This document shows, one piece after another, positions 48,418-57,325 of a stretch of DNA of 64,000 nt. Position 1 is the first letter of the stretch. Every line of letters begins with the position of its first letter. Position numbers and translations under genes: made by a program. The stretch comes from Paenibacillus sp. CC-CFT747 (lineage in GTDB: Bacteria > Bacillota > Bacilli > Paenibacillales > NBRC-103111), in contig CP106741.1 in the NCBI GenBank assembly GCA_030323305.1, forward strand, positions 4,463,501-4,527,500, in the 5' to 3' direction. Below the pieces are notes generated by a model, which worked only from the letters and a program-made list of their open reading frames with translations, was not told the origin of the DNA and ran no database searches.

Positions 48418-49331
48418 ATGGCACAAGGAACCATCATTAAAGCTTTAAGCGGATTCTACTATGTGCTTCCGGAAGGCGGCACGACGCACGGCCCGGAGCG
48501 GACGGAATCCATCCAATGTAGGGCAAGAGGAATTTTTAAGAAGAACAAGGTAACGCCGCTTGTAGGAGATAAGGTAATCTACGAAACGACGGAGAACGGG
48601 GAAGGGACCGTGGATGAAATCCTGCCCCGCACCTCGGAGCTGATCCGGCCCCCGATCGCAAATGTCAGCCTGGCCGTTCTCGTGTTTTCCGTAGCGGAGC
48701 CGGACCTTAACCTGCAGCTCCTGGATAAGTTCCTGGTTCACATTGAAGCGGCCGGCATAGAAGCTCTGATCTGCCTAACGAAGAAGGATCTGGACGGGGA
48801 AGACGGCGGTGACAACTGCGTTCCCGCCTCGATCCTGCCTTATCAGGAGATGGGGTATGAGGTCTACTCGACGAGCTCCCGGCAGGGCTGGGGGATCGAT
48901 GCTATGCGCAAGCGACTCAGCGGAACGATCAGCGTATTCTCCGGACAGTCGGGGGTAGGCAAATCGTCCCTCTTGAACGCCATGATGCCGGACTTGCGGC
49001 TTGAAACCAATGAGATCAGCTCCCGTCTTGGACGGGGCAAGCACACGACCCGGCACGTGGAACTGATTCCGCTTGAGAGCGGCGGCTGGGTAGCCGATAC
49101 GCCGGGCTTCAGCCAGCTTGACTTCAGCGGCTTGGAAGCCGAGGAGCTGGGCGGCTGCTTCCGCGATTTCACCGCGTTTGCCGAGGGTGCCGATTCCGCG
49201 GCTGTCTCCATCACCAAGAGCCGGGCTGCCATGTCAGGCAGGCGGCGGAAAGCGGGGACATTCTTCCTTCGCGCTACGAACATTACCTGCTCTTCCTTGC
49301 GGAGATCAAAGACCGGAAACGGAGGTACTAA
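48418..49331 (+). CDS. rsgA: Ribosome small-subunit-dependent GTPase RsgA/CpgA (frameshifted in this sequence)
   Basis: Circularly permuted GTPase that checks 30S subunit maturation. An OB domain comes first. G4 is LTKKDL, the P-loop is FSGQSGVGKSSLLNAM and G3 is ADTPGFSQLDF. The run GGG at 49185-49187 lacks one base. Restoring it gives the zinc site EGCRFRGCLHHQEPGC (C-x4-C-x-H-x5-C) and the end IKDRKRRY with stop at 49331. Without correction the frame runs into rpe. The gene starts 2 bases after prkC. Confidence 0.92.
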
Positions 49332-49332
49332 C

Positions 49333-50008
49333 TTGAACAAACTGTTGATCGCCCCTTCGATCCTTTCCGCGGACTTCGCCAAGCTTGGTGAAGAGGTGCG
49401 GGAAGTCCAGGAGGAGGGGCTGACTGGATTCACGTGGACGTCATGGACGGCCACTTTGTTCCTAATCTTACGTTAGGCCCGGTAGTAGTGGAGGCCATAC
49501 GCCCTCATACCACCCTGCCGCTGGACGTTCATCTTATGATCGAACAGGCGGACGCCTACATCCCCGCTTTTGCCAAAGCGGGGGCGGACAGCCTGACGGT
49601 TCACGCCGAGGCCAGTCCGCATCTTCACCGGACGCTTCACCTCATCAAAGAGCATGGGGTGAAGGCCGGGGTCGTTCTCAATCCCGCCACACCGCTTACG
49701 TCACTCGAGTATGTGCTGGACGAGGTGGACCTCATCCTTCTGATGACGGTTAACCCCGGCTTCGGCGGGCAGTCCTTTATTCCCGGGGTTCTTCCCAAAA
49801 TCCGTGAGCTGCGGCGCACGCTGAACGAAAAAGGACTTTCCCATGTCCGCATTGAAGTGGACGGCGGAATCAACGGGGAAACGGCTCCTCTCGTGGCGGA
49901 AGCCGGAGCCGACGTTCTCGTGGCGGGAAGCGCGGTATTCGGTGTCTCCGAGCGCCGGGAGGCCATTGCTCATATTCGCGGACGGGGGAGGAAGGACAGC
50001 GTGCCTAG
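49333..50008 (+). CDS. rpe: Ribulose-phosphate 3-epimerase (two frameshifts in this sequence)
   Basis: Interconverts ribulose-5-phosphate and xylulose-5-phosphate in the pentose phosphate pathway. KLLIAPSILSADFAKLGEE, HVDVMDGHFVPNLTLGP, HLMIEQADAYIPAFAKAGAD, TVNPGFGGQSF and VDGGINGETAPL are diagnostic; metal ligands are in HVDVMDGH. TTG 49333 lies directly after the rsgA stop with GGAGGT upstream. One base is missing in G-run 49416-49419 and one in 49984-49988. Both corrected, the protein is about 225 residues and ends at TAG 50006-50008, overlapping the next start. Confidence 0.92.
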
Positions 50009-50282
50009 GTGGTTGGCTTTACTGGGGTTCAGCCTGGCGGCGGCCCTTCTGATGAGCGGATTTATTCTGGTAACCGGCATGATCAAATATGTTTTTTCGT
50101 TGGGGGCTCTGTTCCTCGGAATTCAATTTTTCAAAACGTATGACGGCAAAGGAATCCGGATCGGCTTCATTGCCATCACCTTCGTGCTCGCTTTGTTTCT
50201 TCCCGTTCTCTATGTGGCCTTGGCCGTGGCCAACGGCTGGCCGGTCGATCCCCGGATGACGGAAGGAATCTCCACACCTTAG
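50001..50282 (+). CDS. Small membrane protein of unknown function
   Basis: I do not recognise this 93-residue protein. GTG 50001 follows a GGGGGAGG site and overlaps the end of rpe. Three hydrophobic segments are visible: LALLGFSLAAALLMSGFIL, YVFSLGALFLGIQFF and GFIAITFVLALFLPVLYVALA. The intervening KTYDGKGIRI loop is charged. It occupies the place of thiN (yloS) in the B. subtilis order. Uncorrected sequence fuses it to rpe, which I regard as an artefact of the G-run error. Confidence 0.7.
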   Translation: MPRWLALLGFSLAAALLMSGFILVTGMIKYVFSLGALFLGIQFFKTYDGKGIRIGFIAITFVLALFLPVLYVALAVANGWPVDPRMTEGISTP

Positions 50283-50407
50283 AGCCTTACCGCTCGCCAA
50301 CCTACCGAATTAGCACTACAAAGGCATAGCCGGTTAGTCTCCGGCATAGAATGGGTTGCAGAAGCTTTACCGCTTTTGCGGCCTTTTTTCTTTCTCGGGA
50401 AGAAAAG

Positions 50408-50450
50408 CAATCGGGCGGGTACATTTTCGCGGATGCGGGAATATACTGTC
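50408..50450 (+). promoter_or_regulatory. Possible sigma-E promoter of spoVM
   Basis: GTACATT near 50419-50425 and AATATACT near 50440-50447 partly match the sigma-E -35 and -10 elements with about 14 bases between them. B. subtilis spoVM is under sigma-E. The match is modest. Confidence 0.3.
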
Positions 50451-50486
50451 AGTATCGAGGGGAAATGCATGTAGGGAGGCGAAGCA

Positions 50487-50567
50487 ATGAAATTCTATAC
50501 CATCAAACTTCCGAAGTTTTTGGGCGGCTTTGTCAAAGCGGTTCTCGGAACCTTCAGCAAAAACTAA
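50487..50567 (+). CDS. spoVM: Stage V sporulation protein M
   Basis: A 26-residue amphipathic peptide that recognises the curved forespore membrane and anchors SpoIVA for spore coat assembly. The translation MKFYTIKLPKFLGGFVKAV plus LGTFSKN matches B. subtilis SpoVM at most positions, including Pro-9. A GGGAGG site lies 7 bases before ATG 50487. It lies between rpe and rpmB as in B. subtilis and is followed by a terminator. Its size makes automatic callers likely to miss it. Confidence 0.97.
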   Translation: MKFYTIKLPKFLGGFVKAVLGTFSKN

Positions 50568-50601
50568 TGGGGCGCGGCAGGCCGACGGCTGCCGAGAGGA
50601 A

Positions 50602-50626
50602 AGCACCTGGGGAGCAGGTGCTTTTT
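50602..50626 (+). terminator. Terminator after spoVM
   Basis: Stem AGCACCT / AGGTGCT with an 8-9 base loop, followed by five T. Confidence 0.8.
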
Positions 50627-50666
50627 GCTAATAAGGGAAAGGGAGAACAAGGGAAGGGAAGCATAC

Positions 50667-50705
50667 GAAAAAACGCGTCCGTCCCCTAAAGGGAAGAACG
50701 CGTTC
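50667..50705 (-). terminator. Terminator of rpmB
   Basis: AACGCGT arms (about 50672 and 50697) with inner CCC/GGG pairing; on the minus strand it ends in a T-run (plus-strand A-run 50668-50673). Confidence 0.75.
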
Positions 50706-50715
50706 GGCGCTTCTA

Positions 50716-50904
50716 TTATACGCGGGTGATTTTCCCGGATTTCAAAGCACGTGTGCTTACATAAACGCGCTTAGGTTTTCCGTCCACAAGAATGCGTACC
50801 TTCTGCACGTTAACGCCCCAAGTGCGCTTGTTTTTGTTGTTGGCATGGGAAACGTGGTTACCTGCTTTCGGCGCTCGGCCGGTGATGAAGCATTTGCGAG
50901 ACAT
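50716..50904 (-). CDS. rpmB: 50S ribosomal protein L28
   Basis: Large-subunit protein of 62 residues: MSRKCFITGRAPKAGNHVSH and the end STRALKSGKITRV are typical L28. One zinc-type Cys remains (Cys-5), and the second CxxC pair is absent, so this is probably the zinc-free form. AGAGGAGGTG precedes ATG 50904. It is opposite in direction to its neighbours, as in B. subtilis. Confidence 0.97.
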   Translation of the reverse strand: MSRKCFITGRAPKAGNHVSHANNKNKRTWGVNVQKVRILVDGKPKRVYVSTRALKSGKITRV

Positions 50905-50973
50905 GAATGACACCTCCTCTGATGAGCTTTCGGAGTACAACTTACGATACATTCGTAGAAAACATACTAGAAC

Positions 50974-51003
50974 ATAATAGCATAGCCGGAATTGCCTAGT
51001 CAA
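50974..51003 (-). promoter_or_regulatory. Sigma-A promoter of rpmB
   Basis: On the minus strand, TTGACT (plus 50998-51003) and TATTAT (plus 50974-50979) with an 18-base spacer. Confidence 0.65.
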
Positions 51004-51041
51004 CCGGCAAACCGCTGCCCCTCTCCTTGAATATGGGGAAT

Positions 51042-51070
51042 TTGCATTTCTTTATCGGCTTCGGTATAGT
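51042..51070 (+). promoter_or_regulatory. Sigma-A promoter of yloU
   Basis: TTGCAT (51042-51047) and TATAGT (51065-51070) with a 17-base spacer, about 50 bases before the start codon. Confidence 0.6.
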
Positions 51071-51120
51071 ACAATCAGGATTAATCCCAATCATTTAGAG
51101 AATAAAGGTGATGGTTCAAC

Positions 51121-51480
51121 ATGCCTATACAAGTTGCGAATGAAAAAGGAAAAATCAACATTACGGATGAAGTCATTGCCGTTCTGGCCGGCTCGGCCGC
51201 CCTGGACTGCTATGGACTTGTAGGTATGGCCTCCCGTAAGCAGCTGAAAGACGGCATCGCCGAAATTCTCGGCCGGGACAACCTTGGACGCGGTGTGGAA
51301 GTCAGGCACGCTCCGGAAGGAATCCACATTGATCTTCATATCATAGTCAGCTACGGCACCAAAATTTCCGAGGTGGCGCTTAACGTGCAGAACCGCGTAA
51401 AGTATGTGCTTAATGAGGTAGTAGGACTTAAGGTGGATTTCGTCAATATATTCGTTCAGGGCGTCCGAGGAGCTCGTTAG
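51121..51480 (+). CDS. yloU: Asp23/Gls24 family protein YloU
   Basis: A 119-residue Asp23 protein: INITDEVIAVLAGSAALDCYG, RGVEVRHAPEGIHIDLHIIVSYG and VGLKVDFVNIFVQGV. Its genomic place before the fatty acid kinase gene is the same as B. subtilis yloU-yloV, suggesting a role at the membrane with lipid metabolism. AAAGGTGATG precedes ATG 51121. It is shorter at the C-terminus than the paralogue at 11.5 kb. Confidence 0.93.
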   Translation: MPIQVANEKGKINITDEVIAVLAGSAALDCYGLVGMASRKQLKDGIAEILGRDNLGRGVEVRHAPEGIHIDLHIIVSYGTKISEVALNVQNRVKYVLNEVVGLKVDFVNIFVQGVRGAR

Positions 51481-51497
51481 GTAGGAAGGAGAAGTTA

Positions 51498-53266
51498 TTG
51501 TTGAGTAAGCGCTTCAATACAATCAATGGTTCCGATTTTGTCCGGATGATGCTATCGGGGGCGGATCATCTTAGAAGGAATGTAAATAACGTCAATGCCC
51601 TTAATGTGTTTCCTGTACCCGACGGGGATACCGGAACGAACATGAACCTGACGATGACGTCGGGCGTGGAGGAATTGAGAAAGAAGCAGAACGACCATAT
51701 CGGCCGCTCGGCAGAGGCTCTATCCAAAGGACTGCTTATGGGCGCGCGCGGCAACTCCGGCGTGATTCTTTCCCAGCTGTTCCGAGGCTTCGCCAAATCC
51801 GTTCAACCTCATGCGGAAATCACCCCCAGCAACTGGCAGCCGCTCTGCAGCAAGGGGTGGACACGGCTTACCAAGCCGTCGTAAAGCCGGTCGAGGGAAC
51901 GATTCTGACCGTGGCGAAGGAAGCAGCCAAGCATGCTTTGTATTATTCCAGGCGCTCCGGCGATGTATTGGAGCTTATGAAGGAAGTGCTGGCCCACGGC
52001 CAACAGGCCCTGGCGAGAACGCCGGAGCAGCTTCCGGTGCTGAAGCAGGTCGGAGTCGTCGATGCCGGCGGACAGGGACTCATCTGCGTCTATGAAGGCA
52101 TGGTTGCCGCTCTCAGCGGAAACGAGGAGCTTTTGGTCATCCCCGCGACGCCGGTGGCGGAAGTCAACCTGGCCCGTGAAGCTCATGGGGGTCATGAGCA
52201 CCGGAACGCTCAGTCCATGCTCGCTACGGAAGACATCGAACAGGGCTACTGCACGGAATTCCTTGTGAAGCTCGTTCCCGGGAAAGTGAAGGGCTACGAG
52301 TTCCGCGAGACGGAGTTCCGCGGGGAATTGTCCAAGCTGGGAGATTCTCTACTGGTCGTGGCCGACGACGATTTGGTCAAAATTCATATTCATGCCGAGC
52401 ATCCCGGGGAAGTAATGACTTATGCCCAGAATTACGGGGAATTGACCCGGATCAAAATAGAAAACATGCGGGAGCAGCATACTCACATCGTGCAGACGAA
52501 CGAATACGATCCGCGTCATGCGGCGCCAGGACTTGCCGAGAATAAAGAGGCGGGTTCGGAAACTGCTCACGCTGCAGCTGAGAAAGCCCAGCCGGAACAA
52601 GAGCTTGCGCCTTACGGGTTCGTAGGGGTTTCCATGGGAAGCGGAATCGAGGAGATTTTTGCAAGCCTCGGGGTCGATGTCGTCATCTCGGGTGGACAGA
52701 CGATGAACCCGAGTACCGAGGACATCGTCAATGCGATCCGGGAAGTTCCCGCCCGCACGGTCTTCGTGCTTCCGAACAACTCGAATATCATTATGGCCGC
52801 CAAGCAGGCGAAGGATCTGGTGGAGGACAAGCAGGTGGTTGTTATCCCGACCAAAACCATTCCTCAAGGAATGGCTGCGCTCGTCTCCTTTCAGGAGCAG
52901 GCGGATCCCGAGACGAATGAGCAGACGATGCTTCGAGCCGTCAGCCAGATCCGCTCGGGACAAGTGACGTATGCCGTCCGGGACACGTCCATCGACGGGC
53001 TCGACATCAAGGAAGGCGATTATATCGGCCTCTCCGAGGGCAAAATCGTCACCTCCGAGACGGTTCTGGAGGAATCCTGCACCCGTCTGTTGGAAGCCAT
53101 GCTGGCGGGCGGCGGGGAAATCGTCACGATTCTGACCGGTGAAGACGCGTCGGAGGATCAGACGGCTTCTTTGTTGGCCTGGCTGGAAGAGCACCATCCC
53201 GAGGTGGATGTGGAGGTCCACCCGGGCGGTCAGCCTTTGTATGTTTATATTTTTTCTGTGGAATAG
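51498..53266 (+). CDS. fakA: Fatty acid kinase catalytic subunit FakA (DAK2 family; frameshifted in this sequence)
   Basis: Phosphorylates fatty acids held by FakB/DegV proteins. The DAK2-type ATP site is NALNVFPVPDGDTGTNMNLT and GARGNSGVILSQLFRG. The middle and C-terminal domains include VVDAGGQGLICVYEGM and PNNSNIIMAAKQA. The C-run at 51823-51827 lacks one base; restoring it gives ITPQQLAAALQQGVDTAYQ. Start is TTG 51498 or the next TTG, 51501, after GGAAGGAG. The corresponding B. subtilis gene is yloV. Confidence 0.92.
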
Positions 53267-53278
53267 GGAGGAGCGTCT

Positions 53279-54136
53279 ATGAGCAGGATCCGGTTAGTAA
53301 CCGACAGTACGGCGGATATTCCCGCCGAAATCCGGGAGGCGCTCGGAATCGAAATGGTCCCGCTTAAGGTGCACTTCGGTACGGAGACCTACCAGGATGC
53401 GGTCACCTTGCAGTCAGGCCCCTTCTACGAGAAGCTGGCCCAATCGTCAACGCTGCCGACCACTTCCCAGCCCTCTCCGGTCGATTTTCTCGAAACCTAC
53501 AAACGACTGGCGCAGGAGCCGGGGGTTCAGATCATCTCCATCCACCTGGCCTCCGCGTTGAGCGGTACGTACCAGTCGGCCGTTCTCGCCAAGTCTCTCC
53601 TGGAAGAGAAAGCCGATATCACCATCGTGGATTCCCGGTCGGCCTCGTACGGTTTCGGCTGCCTGGTGGTTAAGGCGGCGGAAGCGGCACGGGATGGAAA
53701 GAGCCTGGAGGAGTGCCTGGCTCTCATTCACCGGCTTCGGGATGATTACGGACTGTTCTTCCTCGTCGATACGCTTGAATACTTGCAGAAGGGCGGCCGG
53801 ATCGGCAAGGCAGCGGCCTTGTTCGGTTCTCTCCTGAACATCAAGCCGATTCTCTCGTTGGATGAAGAAGGACAGGTTTACTCGGTGGATAAGGTGCGGG
53901 GCCACAAGAAAGCCATGGGCCGGATTGTCGAACTTCTGAAAGAACGTCCTAAGCTGAACGGGGAAGTGGAAGTGATCATCGCTCATGCGAATGCTCCCGC
54001 TTATGCCGAAGAGCTCAGTGCGCTGGTCGGTCAGCATTTTAACGTGAAATCGGTGGCCTATACCCCTCTCGGTCCGGTTATCGGAACCCATACGGGCCCG
54101 GGAACGGTTGCGGTCTTCATGCTTCCTGTATTATGA
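53279..54136 (+). CDS. DegV family fatty acid-binding protein (FakB type)
   Basis: A 285-residue DegV protein that should bind one fatty acid and present it to FakA. Family signatures: VTDSTADIPAEIREALGI, TTSQPSPVDF and HLASALSGTYQSA, with GRIGKAAALFGSLLNIKPIL lining the pocket. It lies 12 bases after fakA and overlaps recG by 4 bases, so kinase and carrier are cotranscribed; in B. subtilis the serine dehydratase genes occupy this place. GGGAGGAG precedes ATG 53279. Confidence 0.93.
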   Translation: MSRIRLVTDSTADIPAEIREALGIEMVPLKVHFGTETYQDAVTLQSGPFYEKLAQSSTLPTTSQPSPVDFLETYKRLAQEPGVQIISIHLASALSGTYQSAVLAKSLLEEKADITIVDSRSASYGFGCLVVKAAEAARDGKSLEECLALIHRLRDDYGLFFLVDTLEYLQKGGRIGKAAALFGSLLNIKPILSLDEEGQVYSVDKVRGHKKAMGRIVELLKERPKLNGEVEVIIAHANAPAYAEELSALVGQHFNVKSVAYTPLGPVIGTHTGPGTVAVFMLPVL

Positions 54137-56179
54137 CGGATCTTCATCTCATTCCCGTAACCAACGTCAAGGGAATCGGGAAGAAGGCGGATGACCTGGG
54201 CGCACTGGGGATTCATTCCGCCGGAGGGCTGCTGGATTATTTTCCTTTTCGTTATGAGGATTATCATCTTAAAGATTTGACCCAAGTGAAGGACGGGGAC
54301 AAAATCACCGTGCAAGGACGGATCTTCAGCGAGCCGTCCCTGCAGATGTACGGACGGACCAAATCCCGCCTGTCGTGCAAAGTCATGATAGACCGGTTTC
54401 TGGTGACGGCCGTCTGGTTCAACCGGCATTTCCTGAAAGCCCAGCTGAAGGCTGGGGAGGACATCGTTCTAACCGGCAAGTGGGATGCCCGCAGGCTGCA
54501 GATCTCGGTATCGGAATCGGAGTTTCCCGGCAAAGGAGCTTCCCGGACGGGCACGCTGCAGCCTGTTTATTCCGTTTCGGGGGCCATTACGCAGAACTGG
54601 ATGCGCAAGACGATACGCCAGGCGCTTGTCCAGTACGGCCAGATGATCGAAGAAGTGCTGCCCCGTGAGCTGGTGGTTAAGTACTCGCTGATGCCGAGGA
54701 AGCAGGCTGTGGCGGTCATTCACAACCCGGAAAGCTTAAGCGAAGGGGAGAAGGCGCGCAAGCGGATGGTCTACGAGGAACTGTTCTTGTTTCAGCTTAA
54801 GCTGCAGGCCTTTCGTTCCCTGAACCGCAGCAAAGCGGACGGGGTCGCCCACGACATCGATCTGCCGGCGGTCAGAGAGTTCGTCCGGGCGCTGCCCTTT
54901 CAGCTGACCGATTCCCAGAAGAAGGTCATCGCGGAGATTCTCGACGACCTTAAGCAGCCGGCCTGCATGAACCGGCTGCTCCAGGGCGATGTCGGCGCAG
55001 GCAAGACGATAGTGGCGGCCGTGGCCCTGTATGCCGTGGTCAAAGCCGGGCACCAAGGGGCGCTCATGGTGCCGACGGAAATTTTGGCCGAACAGCACAA
55101 GCGCTCCCTGGAGAAGCTGTTCGAGCCCTACGGCATCCAAGTGGGGCTCCTGACGGGCAGCCTGACGGAACGAAAGCGCCGGGATGTTCTGGCGGCCCTG
55201 CAGATCGGGCTGATCGACATTGTGGTCGGCACCCATGCCTTGATTCAAGAGGATGTGTTCTTCCGTCAGCTGGGACTGGTCGTGACGGATGAGCAGCACC
55301 GGTTCGGGGTGAACCAGCGAAGCATCCTGCGGCGCAAGGGCATGACCCCGGATGTGTTGACGATGACCGCGACTCCGATCCCCCGCACCCTTGCCATTAC
55401 GGCGTTTGGCGACCTCGATGTCTCTACGCTTCGGGAGCTGCCCAAAGGCCGTAAGCCGATCGAAACCTACTTCGTGCAGCATCACCTGCTCGATCGGATT
55501 CTGAAGTTTATCCGCAAAGAAGTGGGGACGGGGCGCCAAGCCTACATCATCTGCCCCTTGATCGAGGAATCGGACAAGCTGGACGTTCAGAATGCCATCG
55601 ATCTTCACGCCCAGCTGCAGAATCAATACCCCGATATGAAGGTAGGTCTCCTGCACGGACGTCTGCCGGCCGCCGAGAAAGACGGGATCATGCGCAGGTT
55701 CAGCGAGAACGAGGTTCAGGTGCTCGTGTCGACTACGGTCATCGAGGTGGGGGTCGACGTTCCGAACGCGACCATCATGGTCATCTACGATGCAGACCGC
55801 TTCGGCCTCTCCCAGCTGCACCAGCTGCGGGGACGTGTGGGCCGGGGGAACACCAGTCGTACTGCATCCTGATCGCCGATCCGAAGAGTGAGGTCGGCAA
55901 GGAACGGATGCGCGCCATGACCGAGACGAACGACGGCTTCGAGATCGCCCGCCGGGATCTGGAGCTGCGGGGCCCGGGGAATTTTTCGGCACGAAGCAGA
56001 GCGGGCTTCCCGAATTCCGCGTGGCGGACATGGCAGCCGACTTCGAAACGCTCGAAGAGGCCCGGGACGACGCCGTCGAACTGGTGGCCCGGACCGATTT
56101 CTGGACAGCTGCGGAATACCTTCCCCTGCGGGAATACTTGCAGCGGGAGCAGGTTCTCAGCAGCGACCTGCTGGATTAA
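54133..56179 (+). CDS. recG: ATP-dependent DNA helicase RecG (two frameshifts in this sequence)
   Basis: Remodels stalled forks and Holliday junctions. The N-terminal wedge OB domain (KDGDKITVQGRIFSEPSLQ) precedes the motor: LLQGDVGAGKTIVA, VVTDEQHRFGV, MTATPIPRTLA, and QLRGRVGRG in motif VI. One base is missing in each of G-runs 55844-55848 and 55976-55979. Corrections give GRGEHQSYCILIADPKSEVG and RGPGEFFGTKQSGLPEFR, then the normal end LSSDLLD at stop 56179. About 682 codons. Confidence 0.93.
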
Positions 56180-56199
56180 CCTATCGTTTTCTTAGCTAT

Positions 56200-56233
56200 A
56201 GCGCCTGCCGGGCTTGCCCGGAGGCGCTTTTTT
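56200..56233 (+). terminator. Terminator after recG
   Basis: AGCGCCTGCCGGGC pairs with the following CCCGGAGGCGCT around a short TTG loop (one bulged G), then a T-run. It ends the fakA-degV-recG unit. Confidence 0.85.
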
Positions 56234-56379
56234 GAGGTTGTACCCCAGTTTCAGCTTCCAGTTACTTATCACAAGGCGGGCGGCTTGGGGTTAAACCAGG
56301 GAATTCCTCGCGGCCATTTCCCGATCGCAAGCGCCTACGCTTGACGACCTGTTTCCCGTCCCCGGCAGGAGTTTCGGGT

Positions 56380-56408
56380 CACATTTGGGCGGATTCCTTC
56401 ATAGACTA
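56380..56408 (+). promoter_or_regulatory. Candidate sigma-K promoter of spoVIF
   Basis: CACA at 56380-56383, 16 bases, then CATAGACTA at 56400-56408, fitting the sigma-K pattern mACm-N16-CATAnnnTA as I remember it. B. subtilis spoVIF (yjcC) belongs to the late mother-cell regulon. Confidence 0.5.
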
Positions 56409-56435
56409 GAGAATGACTGTTTGGGGAGGTGCCTA

Positions 56436-56723
56436 ATGAGCTACTTGAATTATGGAATCGACCGCGACCTCGTGGAGCGAATCAAGCTCAAGCTTAAAAA
56501 TCCCGTCTACAAGGAGCGGGTTAAGAATCTGATGAACGGAGTGACGAAGGCCGACCTGCAAAATCCGAATAAGGTCAGCCGTCTGCTCTCCCAAACCGCG
56601 GCTGCTTTGGGGGAGAAGCTGACGGCCCAGCAGGCGGACGGAATCATCCGGTTCGTGATCGCCCAGAAGATTGATCCTTCCAACACTTTTCACCTTATTA
56701 AGCTGTGGGGAATGTTCCGCTAA
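56436..56723 (+). CDS. spoVIF: Stage VI sporulation protein F
   Basis: A 95-residue protein that I match to the SpoVIF family of Paenibacillus; in B. subtilis it helps the coat regulator GerE late in sporulation. The recognisable parts are IDRDLVERIKLKLKNP, the LMNGVTKADLQNP segment and the end IAQKIDPSNTFHLIKLW. GGGGAGGTG lies just before ATG 56436. It is monocistronic, with a sigma-K-like promoter upstream and a terminator downstream. Confidence 0.8.
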   Translation: MSYLNYGIDRDLVERIKLKLKNPVYKERVKNLMNGVTKADLQNPNKVSRLLSQTAAALGEKLTAQQADGIIRFVIAQKIDPSNTFHLIKLWGMFR

Positions 56724-56770
56724 GACCGCCTAAATCGGACTTCGCCTTCCGTCGGGCGAGGGGATTCTTT

Positions 56771-56803
56771 AACCTGTTGAGGTTGTTAGCTCAGCGGGTT
56801 TTT
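56771..56803 (+). terminator. Terminator after spoVIF
   Basis: AACCTGTTGAG (56771-56781) and CTCAGCGGGTT (56790-56800) pair with two G-U wobbles and lead into TTT. Confidence 0.65.
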
Positions 56804-56837
56804 CCTGTTACCTGGAACAGGAGCAAACACTTTCCTC

Positions 56838-56868
56838 TTGAAAGGGGAATGCATGTTCGTAGTATAAT
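56838..56868 (+). promoter_or_regulatory. Candidate promoter of the YolD gene
   Basis: TTGAAA (56838-56843) and consensus TATAAT (56863-56868); the 19-base spacer is longer than ideal. Confidence 0.5.
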
Positions 56869-56941
56869 AAGCGTACGAATAGGAACACTTGTTTGTAGGG
56901 ACAGGATAAAGGGGAACAGGAAATGAAAGGAGAGAGGTTCC

Positions 56942-57277
56942 ATGGGAAGAAAGTTGGAGGGAAATGGAATATGGGAGGCATCGCGCATGATGCTCCCCGA
57001 GCATAGGGAGCAGATCATCCGCCACCGCGGGGATCTGCCGAAGAAAGCGAAGCCCGCTCTGGACGAGCAGCGGATTCAGGAACTCTCGGACCTGCTGGCG
57101 GAAGCGGTAAACCGGGGGAAGGCGGTGCAGCTCACGCTTTATGATCCTATCAGCCCCTCCATCCTGCATGGGCGAATCGAGAGGGTGGATCCCCTGCTGG
57201 GAAGGGTAAAGGTGACAGCCGGGGAGGAGGAGTGGCGAGTCCCGCTCCGTGATATTCTCGATATTGTCCTGGAGTAA
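56942..57277 (+). CDS. YolD-like family protein
   Basis: A 111-residue YolD-like protein: RMMLPEHREQIIRH near the start, and a beta-barrel-like LTLYDPISPSILHGRIERVDP ending in VPLRDILDIVLE. YolD proteins are often encoded next to Y-family polymerases of the UvrX type and are suspected to work in SOS mutagenesis; no such polymerase is adjacent here. An AAGGAGAGAGG site precedes ATG 56942. Confidence 0.85.
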   Translation: MGRKLEGNGIWEASRMMLPEHREQIIRHRGDLPKKAKPALDEQRIQELSDLLAEAVNRGKAVQLTLYDPISPSILHGRIERVDPLLGRVKVTAGEEEWRVPLRDILDIVLE

Positions 57278-57325
57278 GCTTTCCTTTGGGACGCAGTATC
57301 CAATCCATACATAAGCCGCCGCCCG

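Noticed and set aside
48418..49476. A fused RsgA-Rpe protein.
   Set aside because: The fusion depends on a missing G at 49185-49187. Correction restores the RsgA zinc site and a normal stop, and rpe has its own TTG start and ribosome site.
56781..56800. TTAGCTCAGCGGG looks like the D-arm start of a tRNA gene.
   Set aside because: No anticodon arm, T-loop or acceptor pairing follows. The bases instead form the right side of a terminator hairpin after spoVIF.
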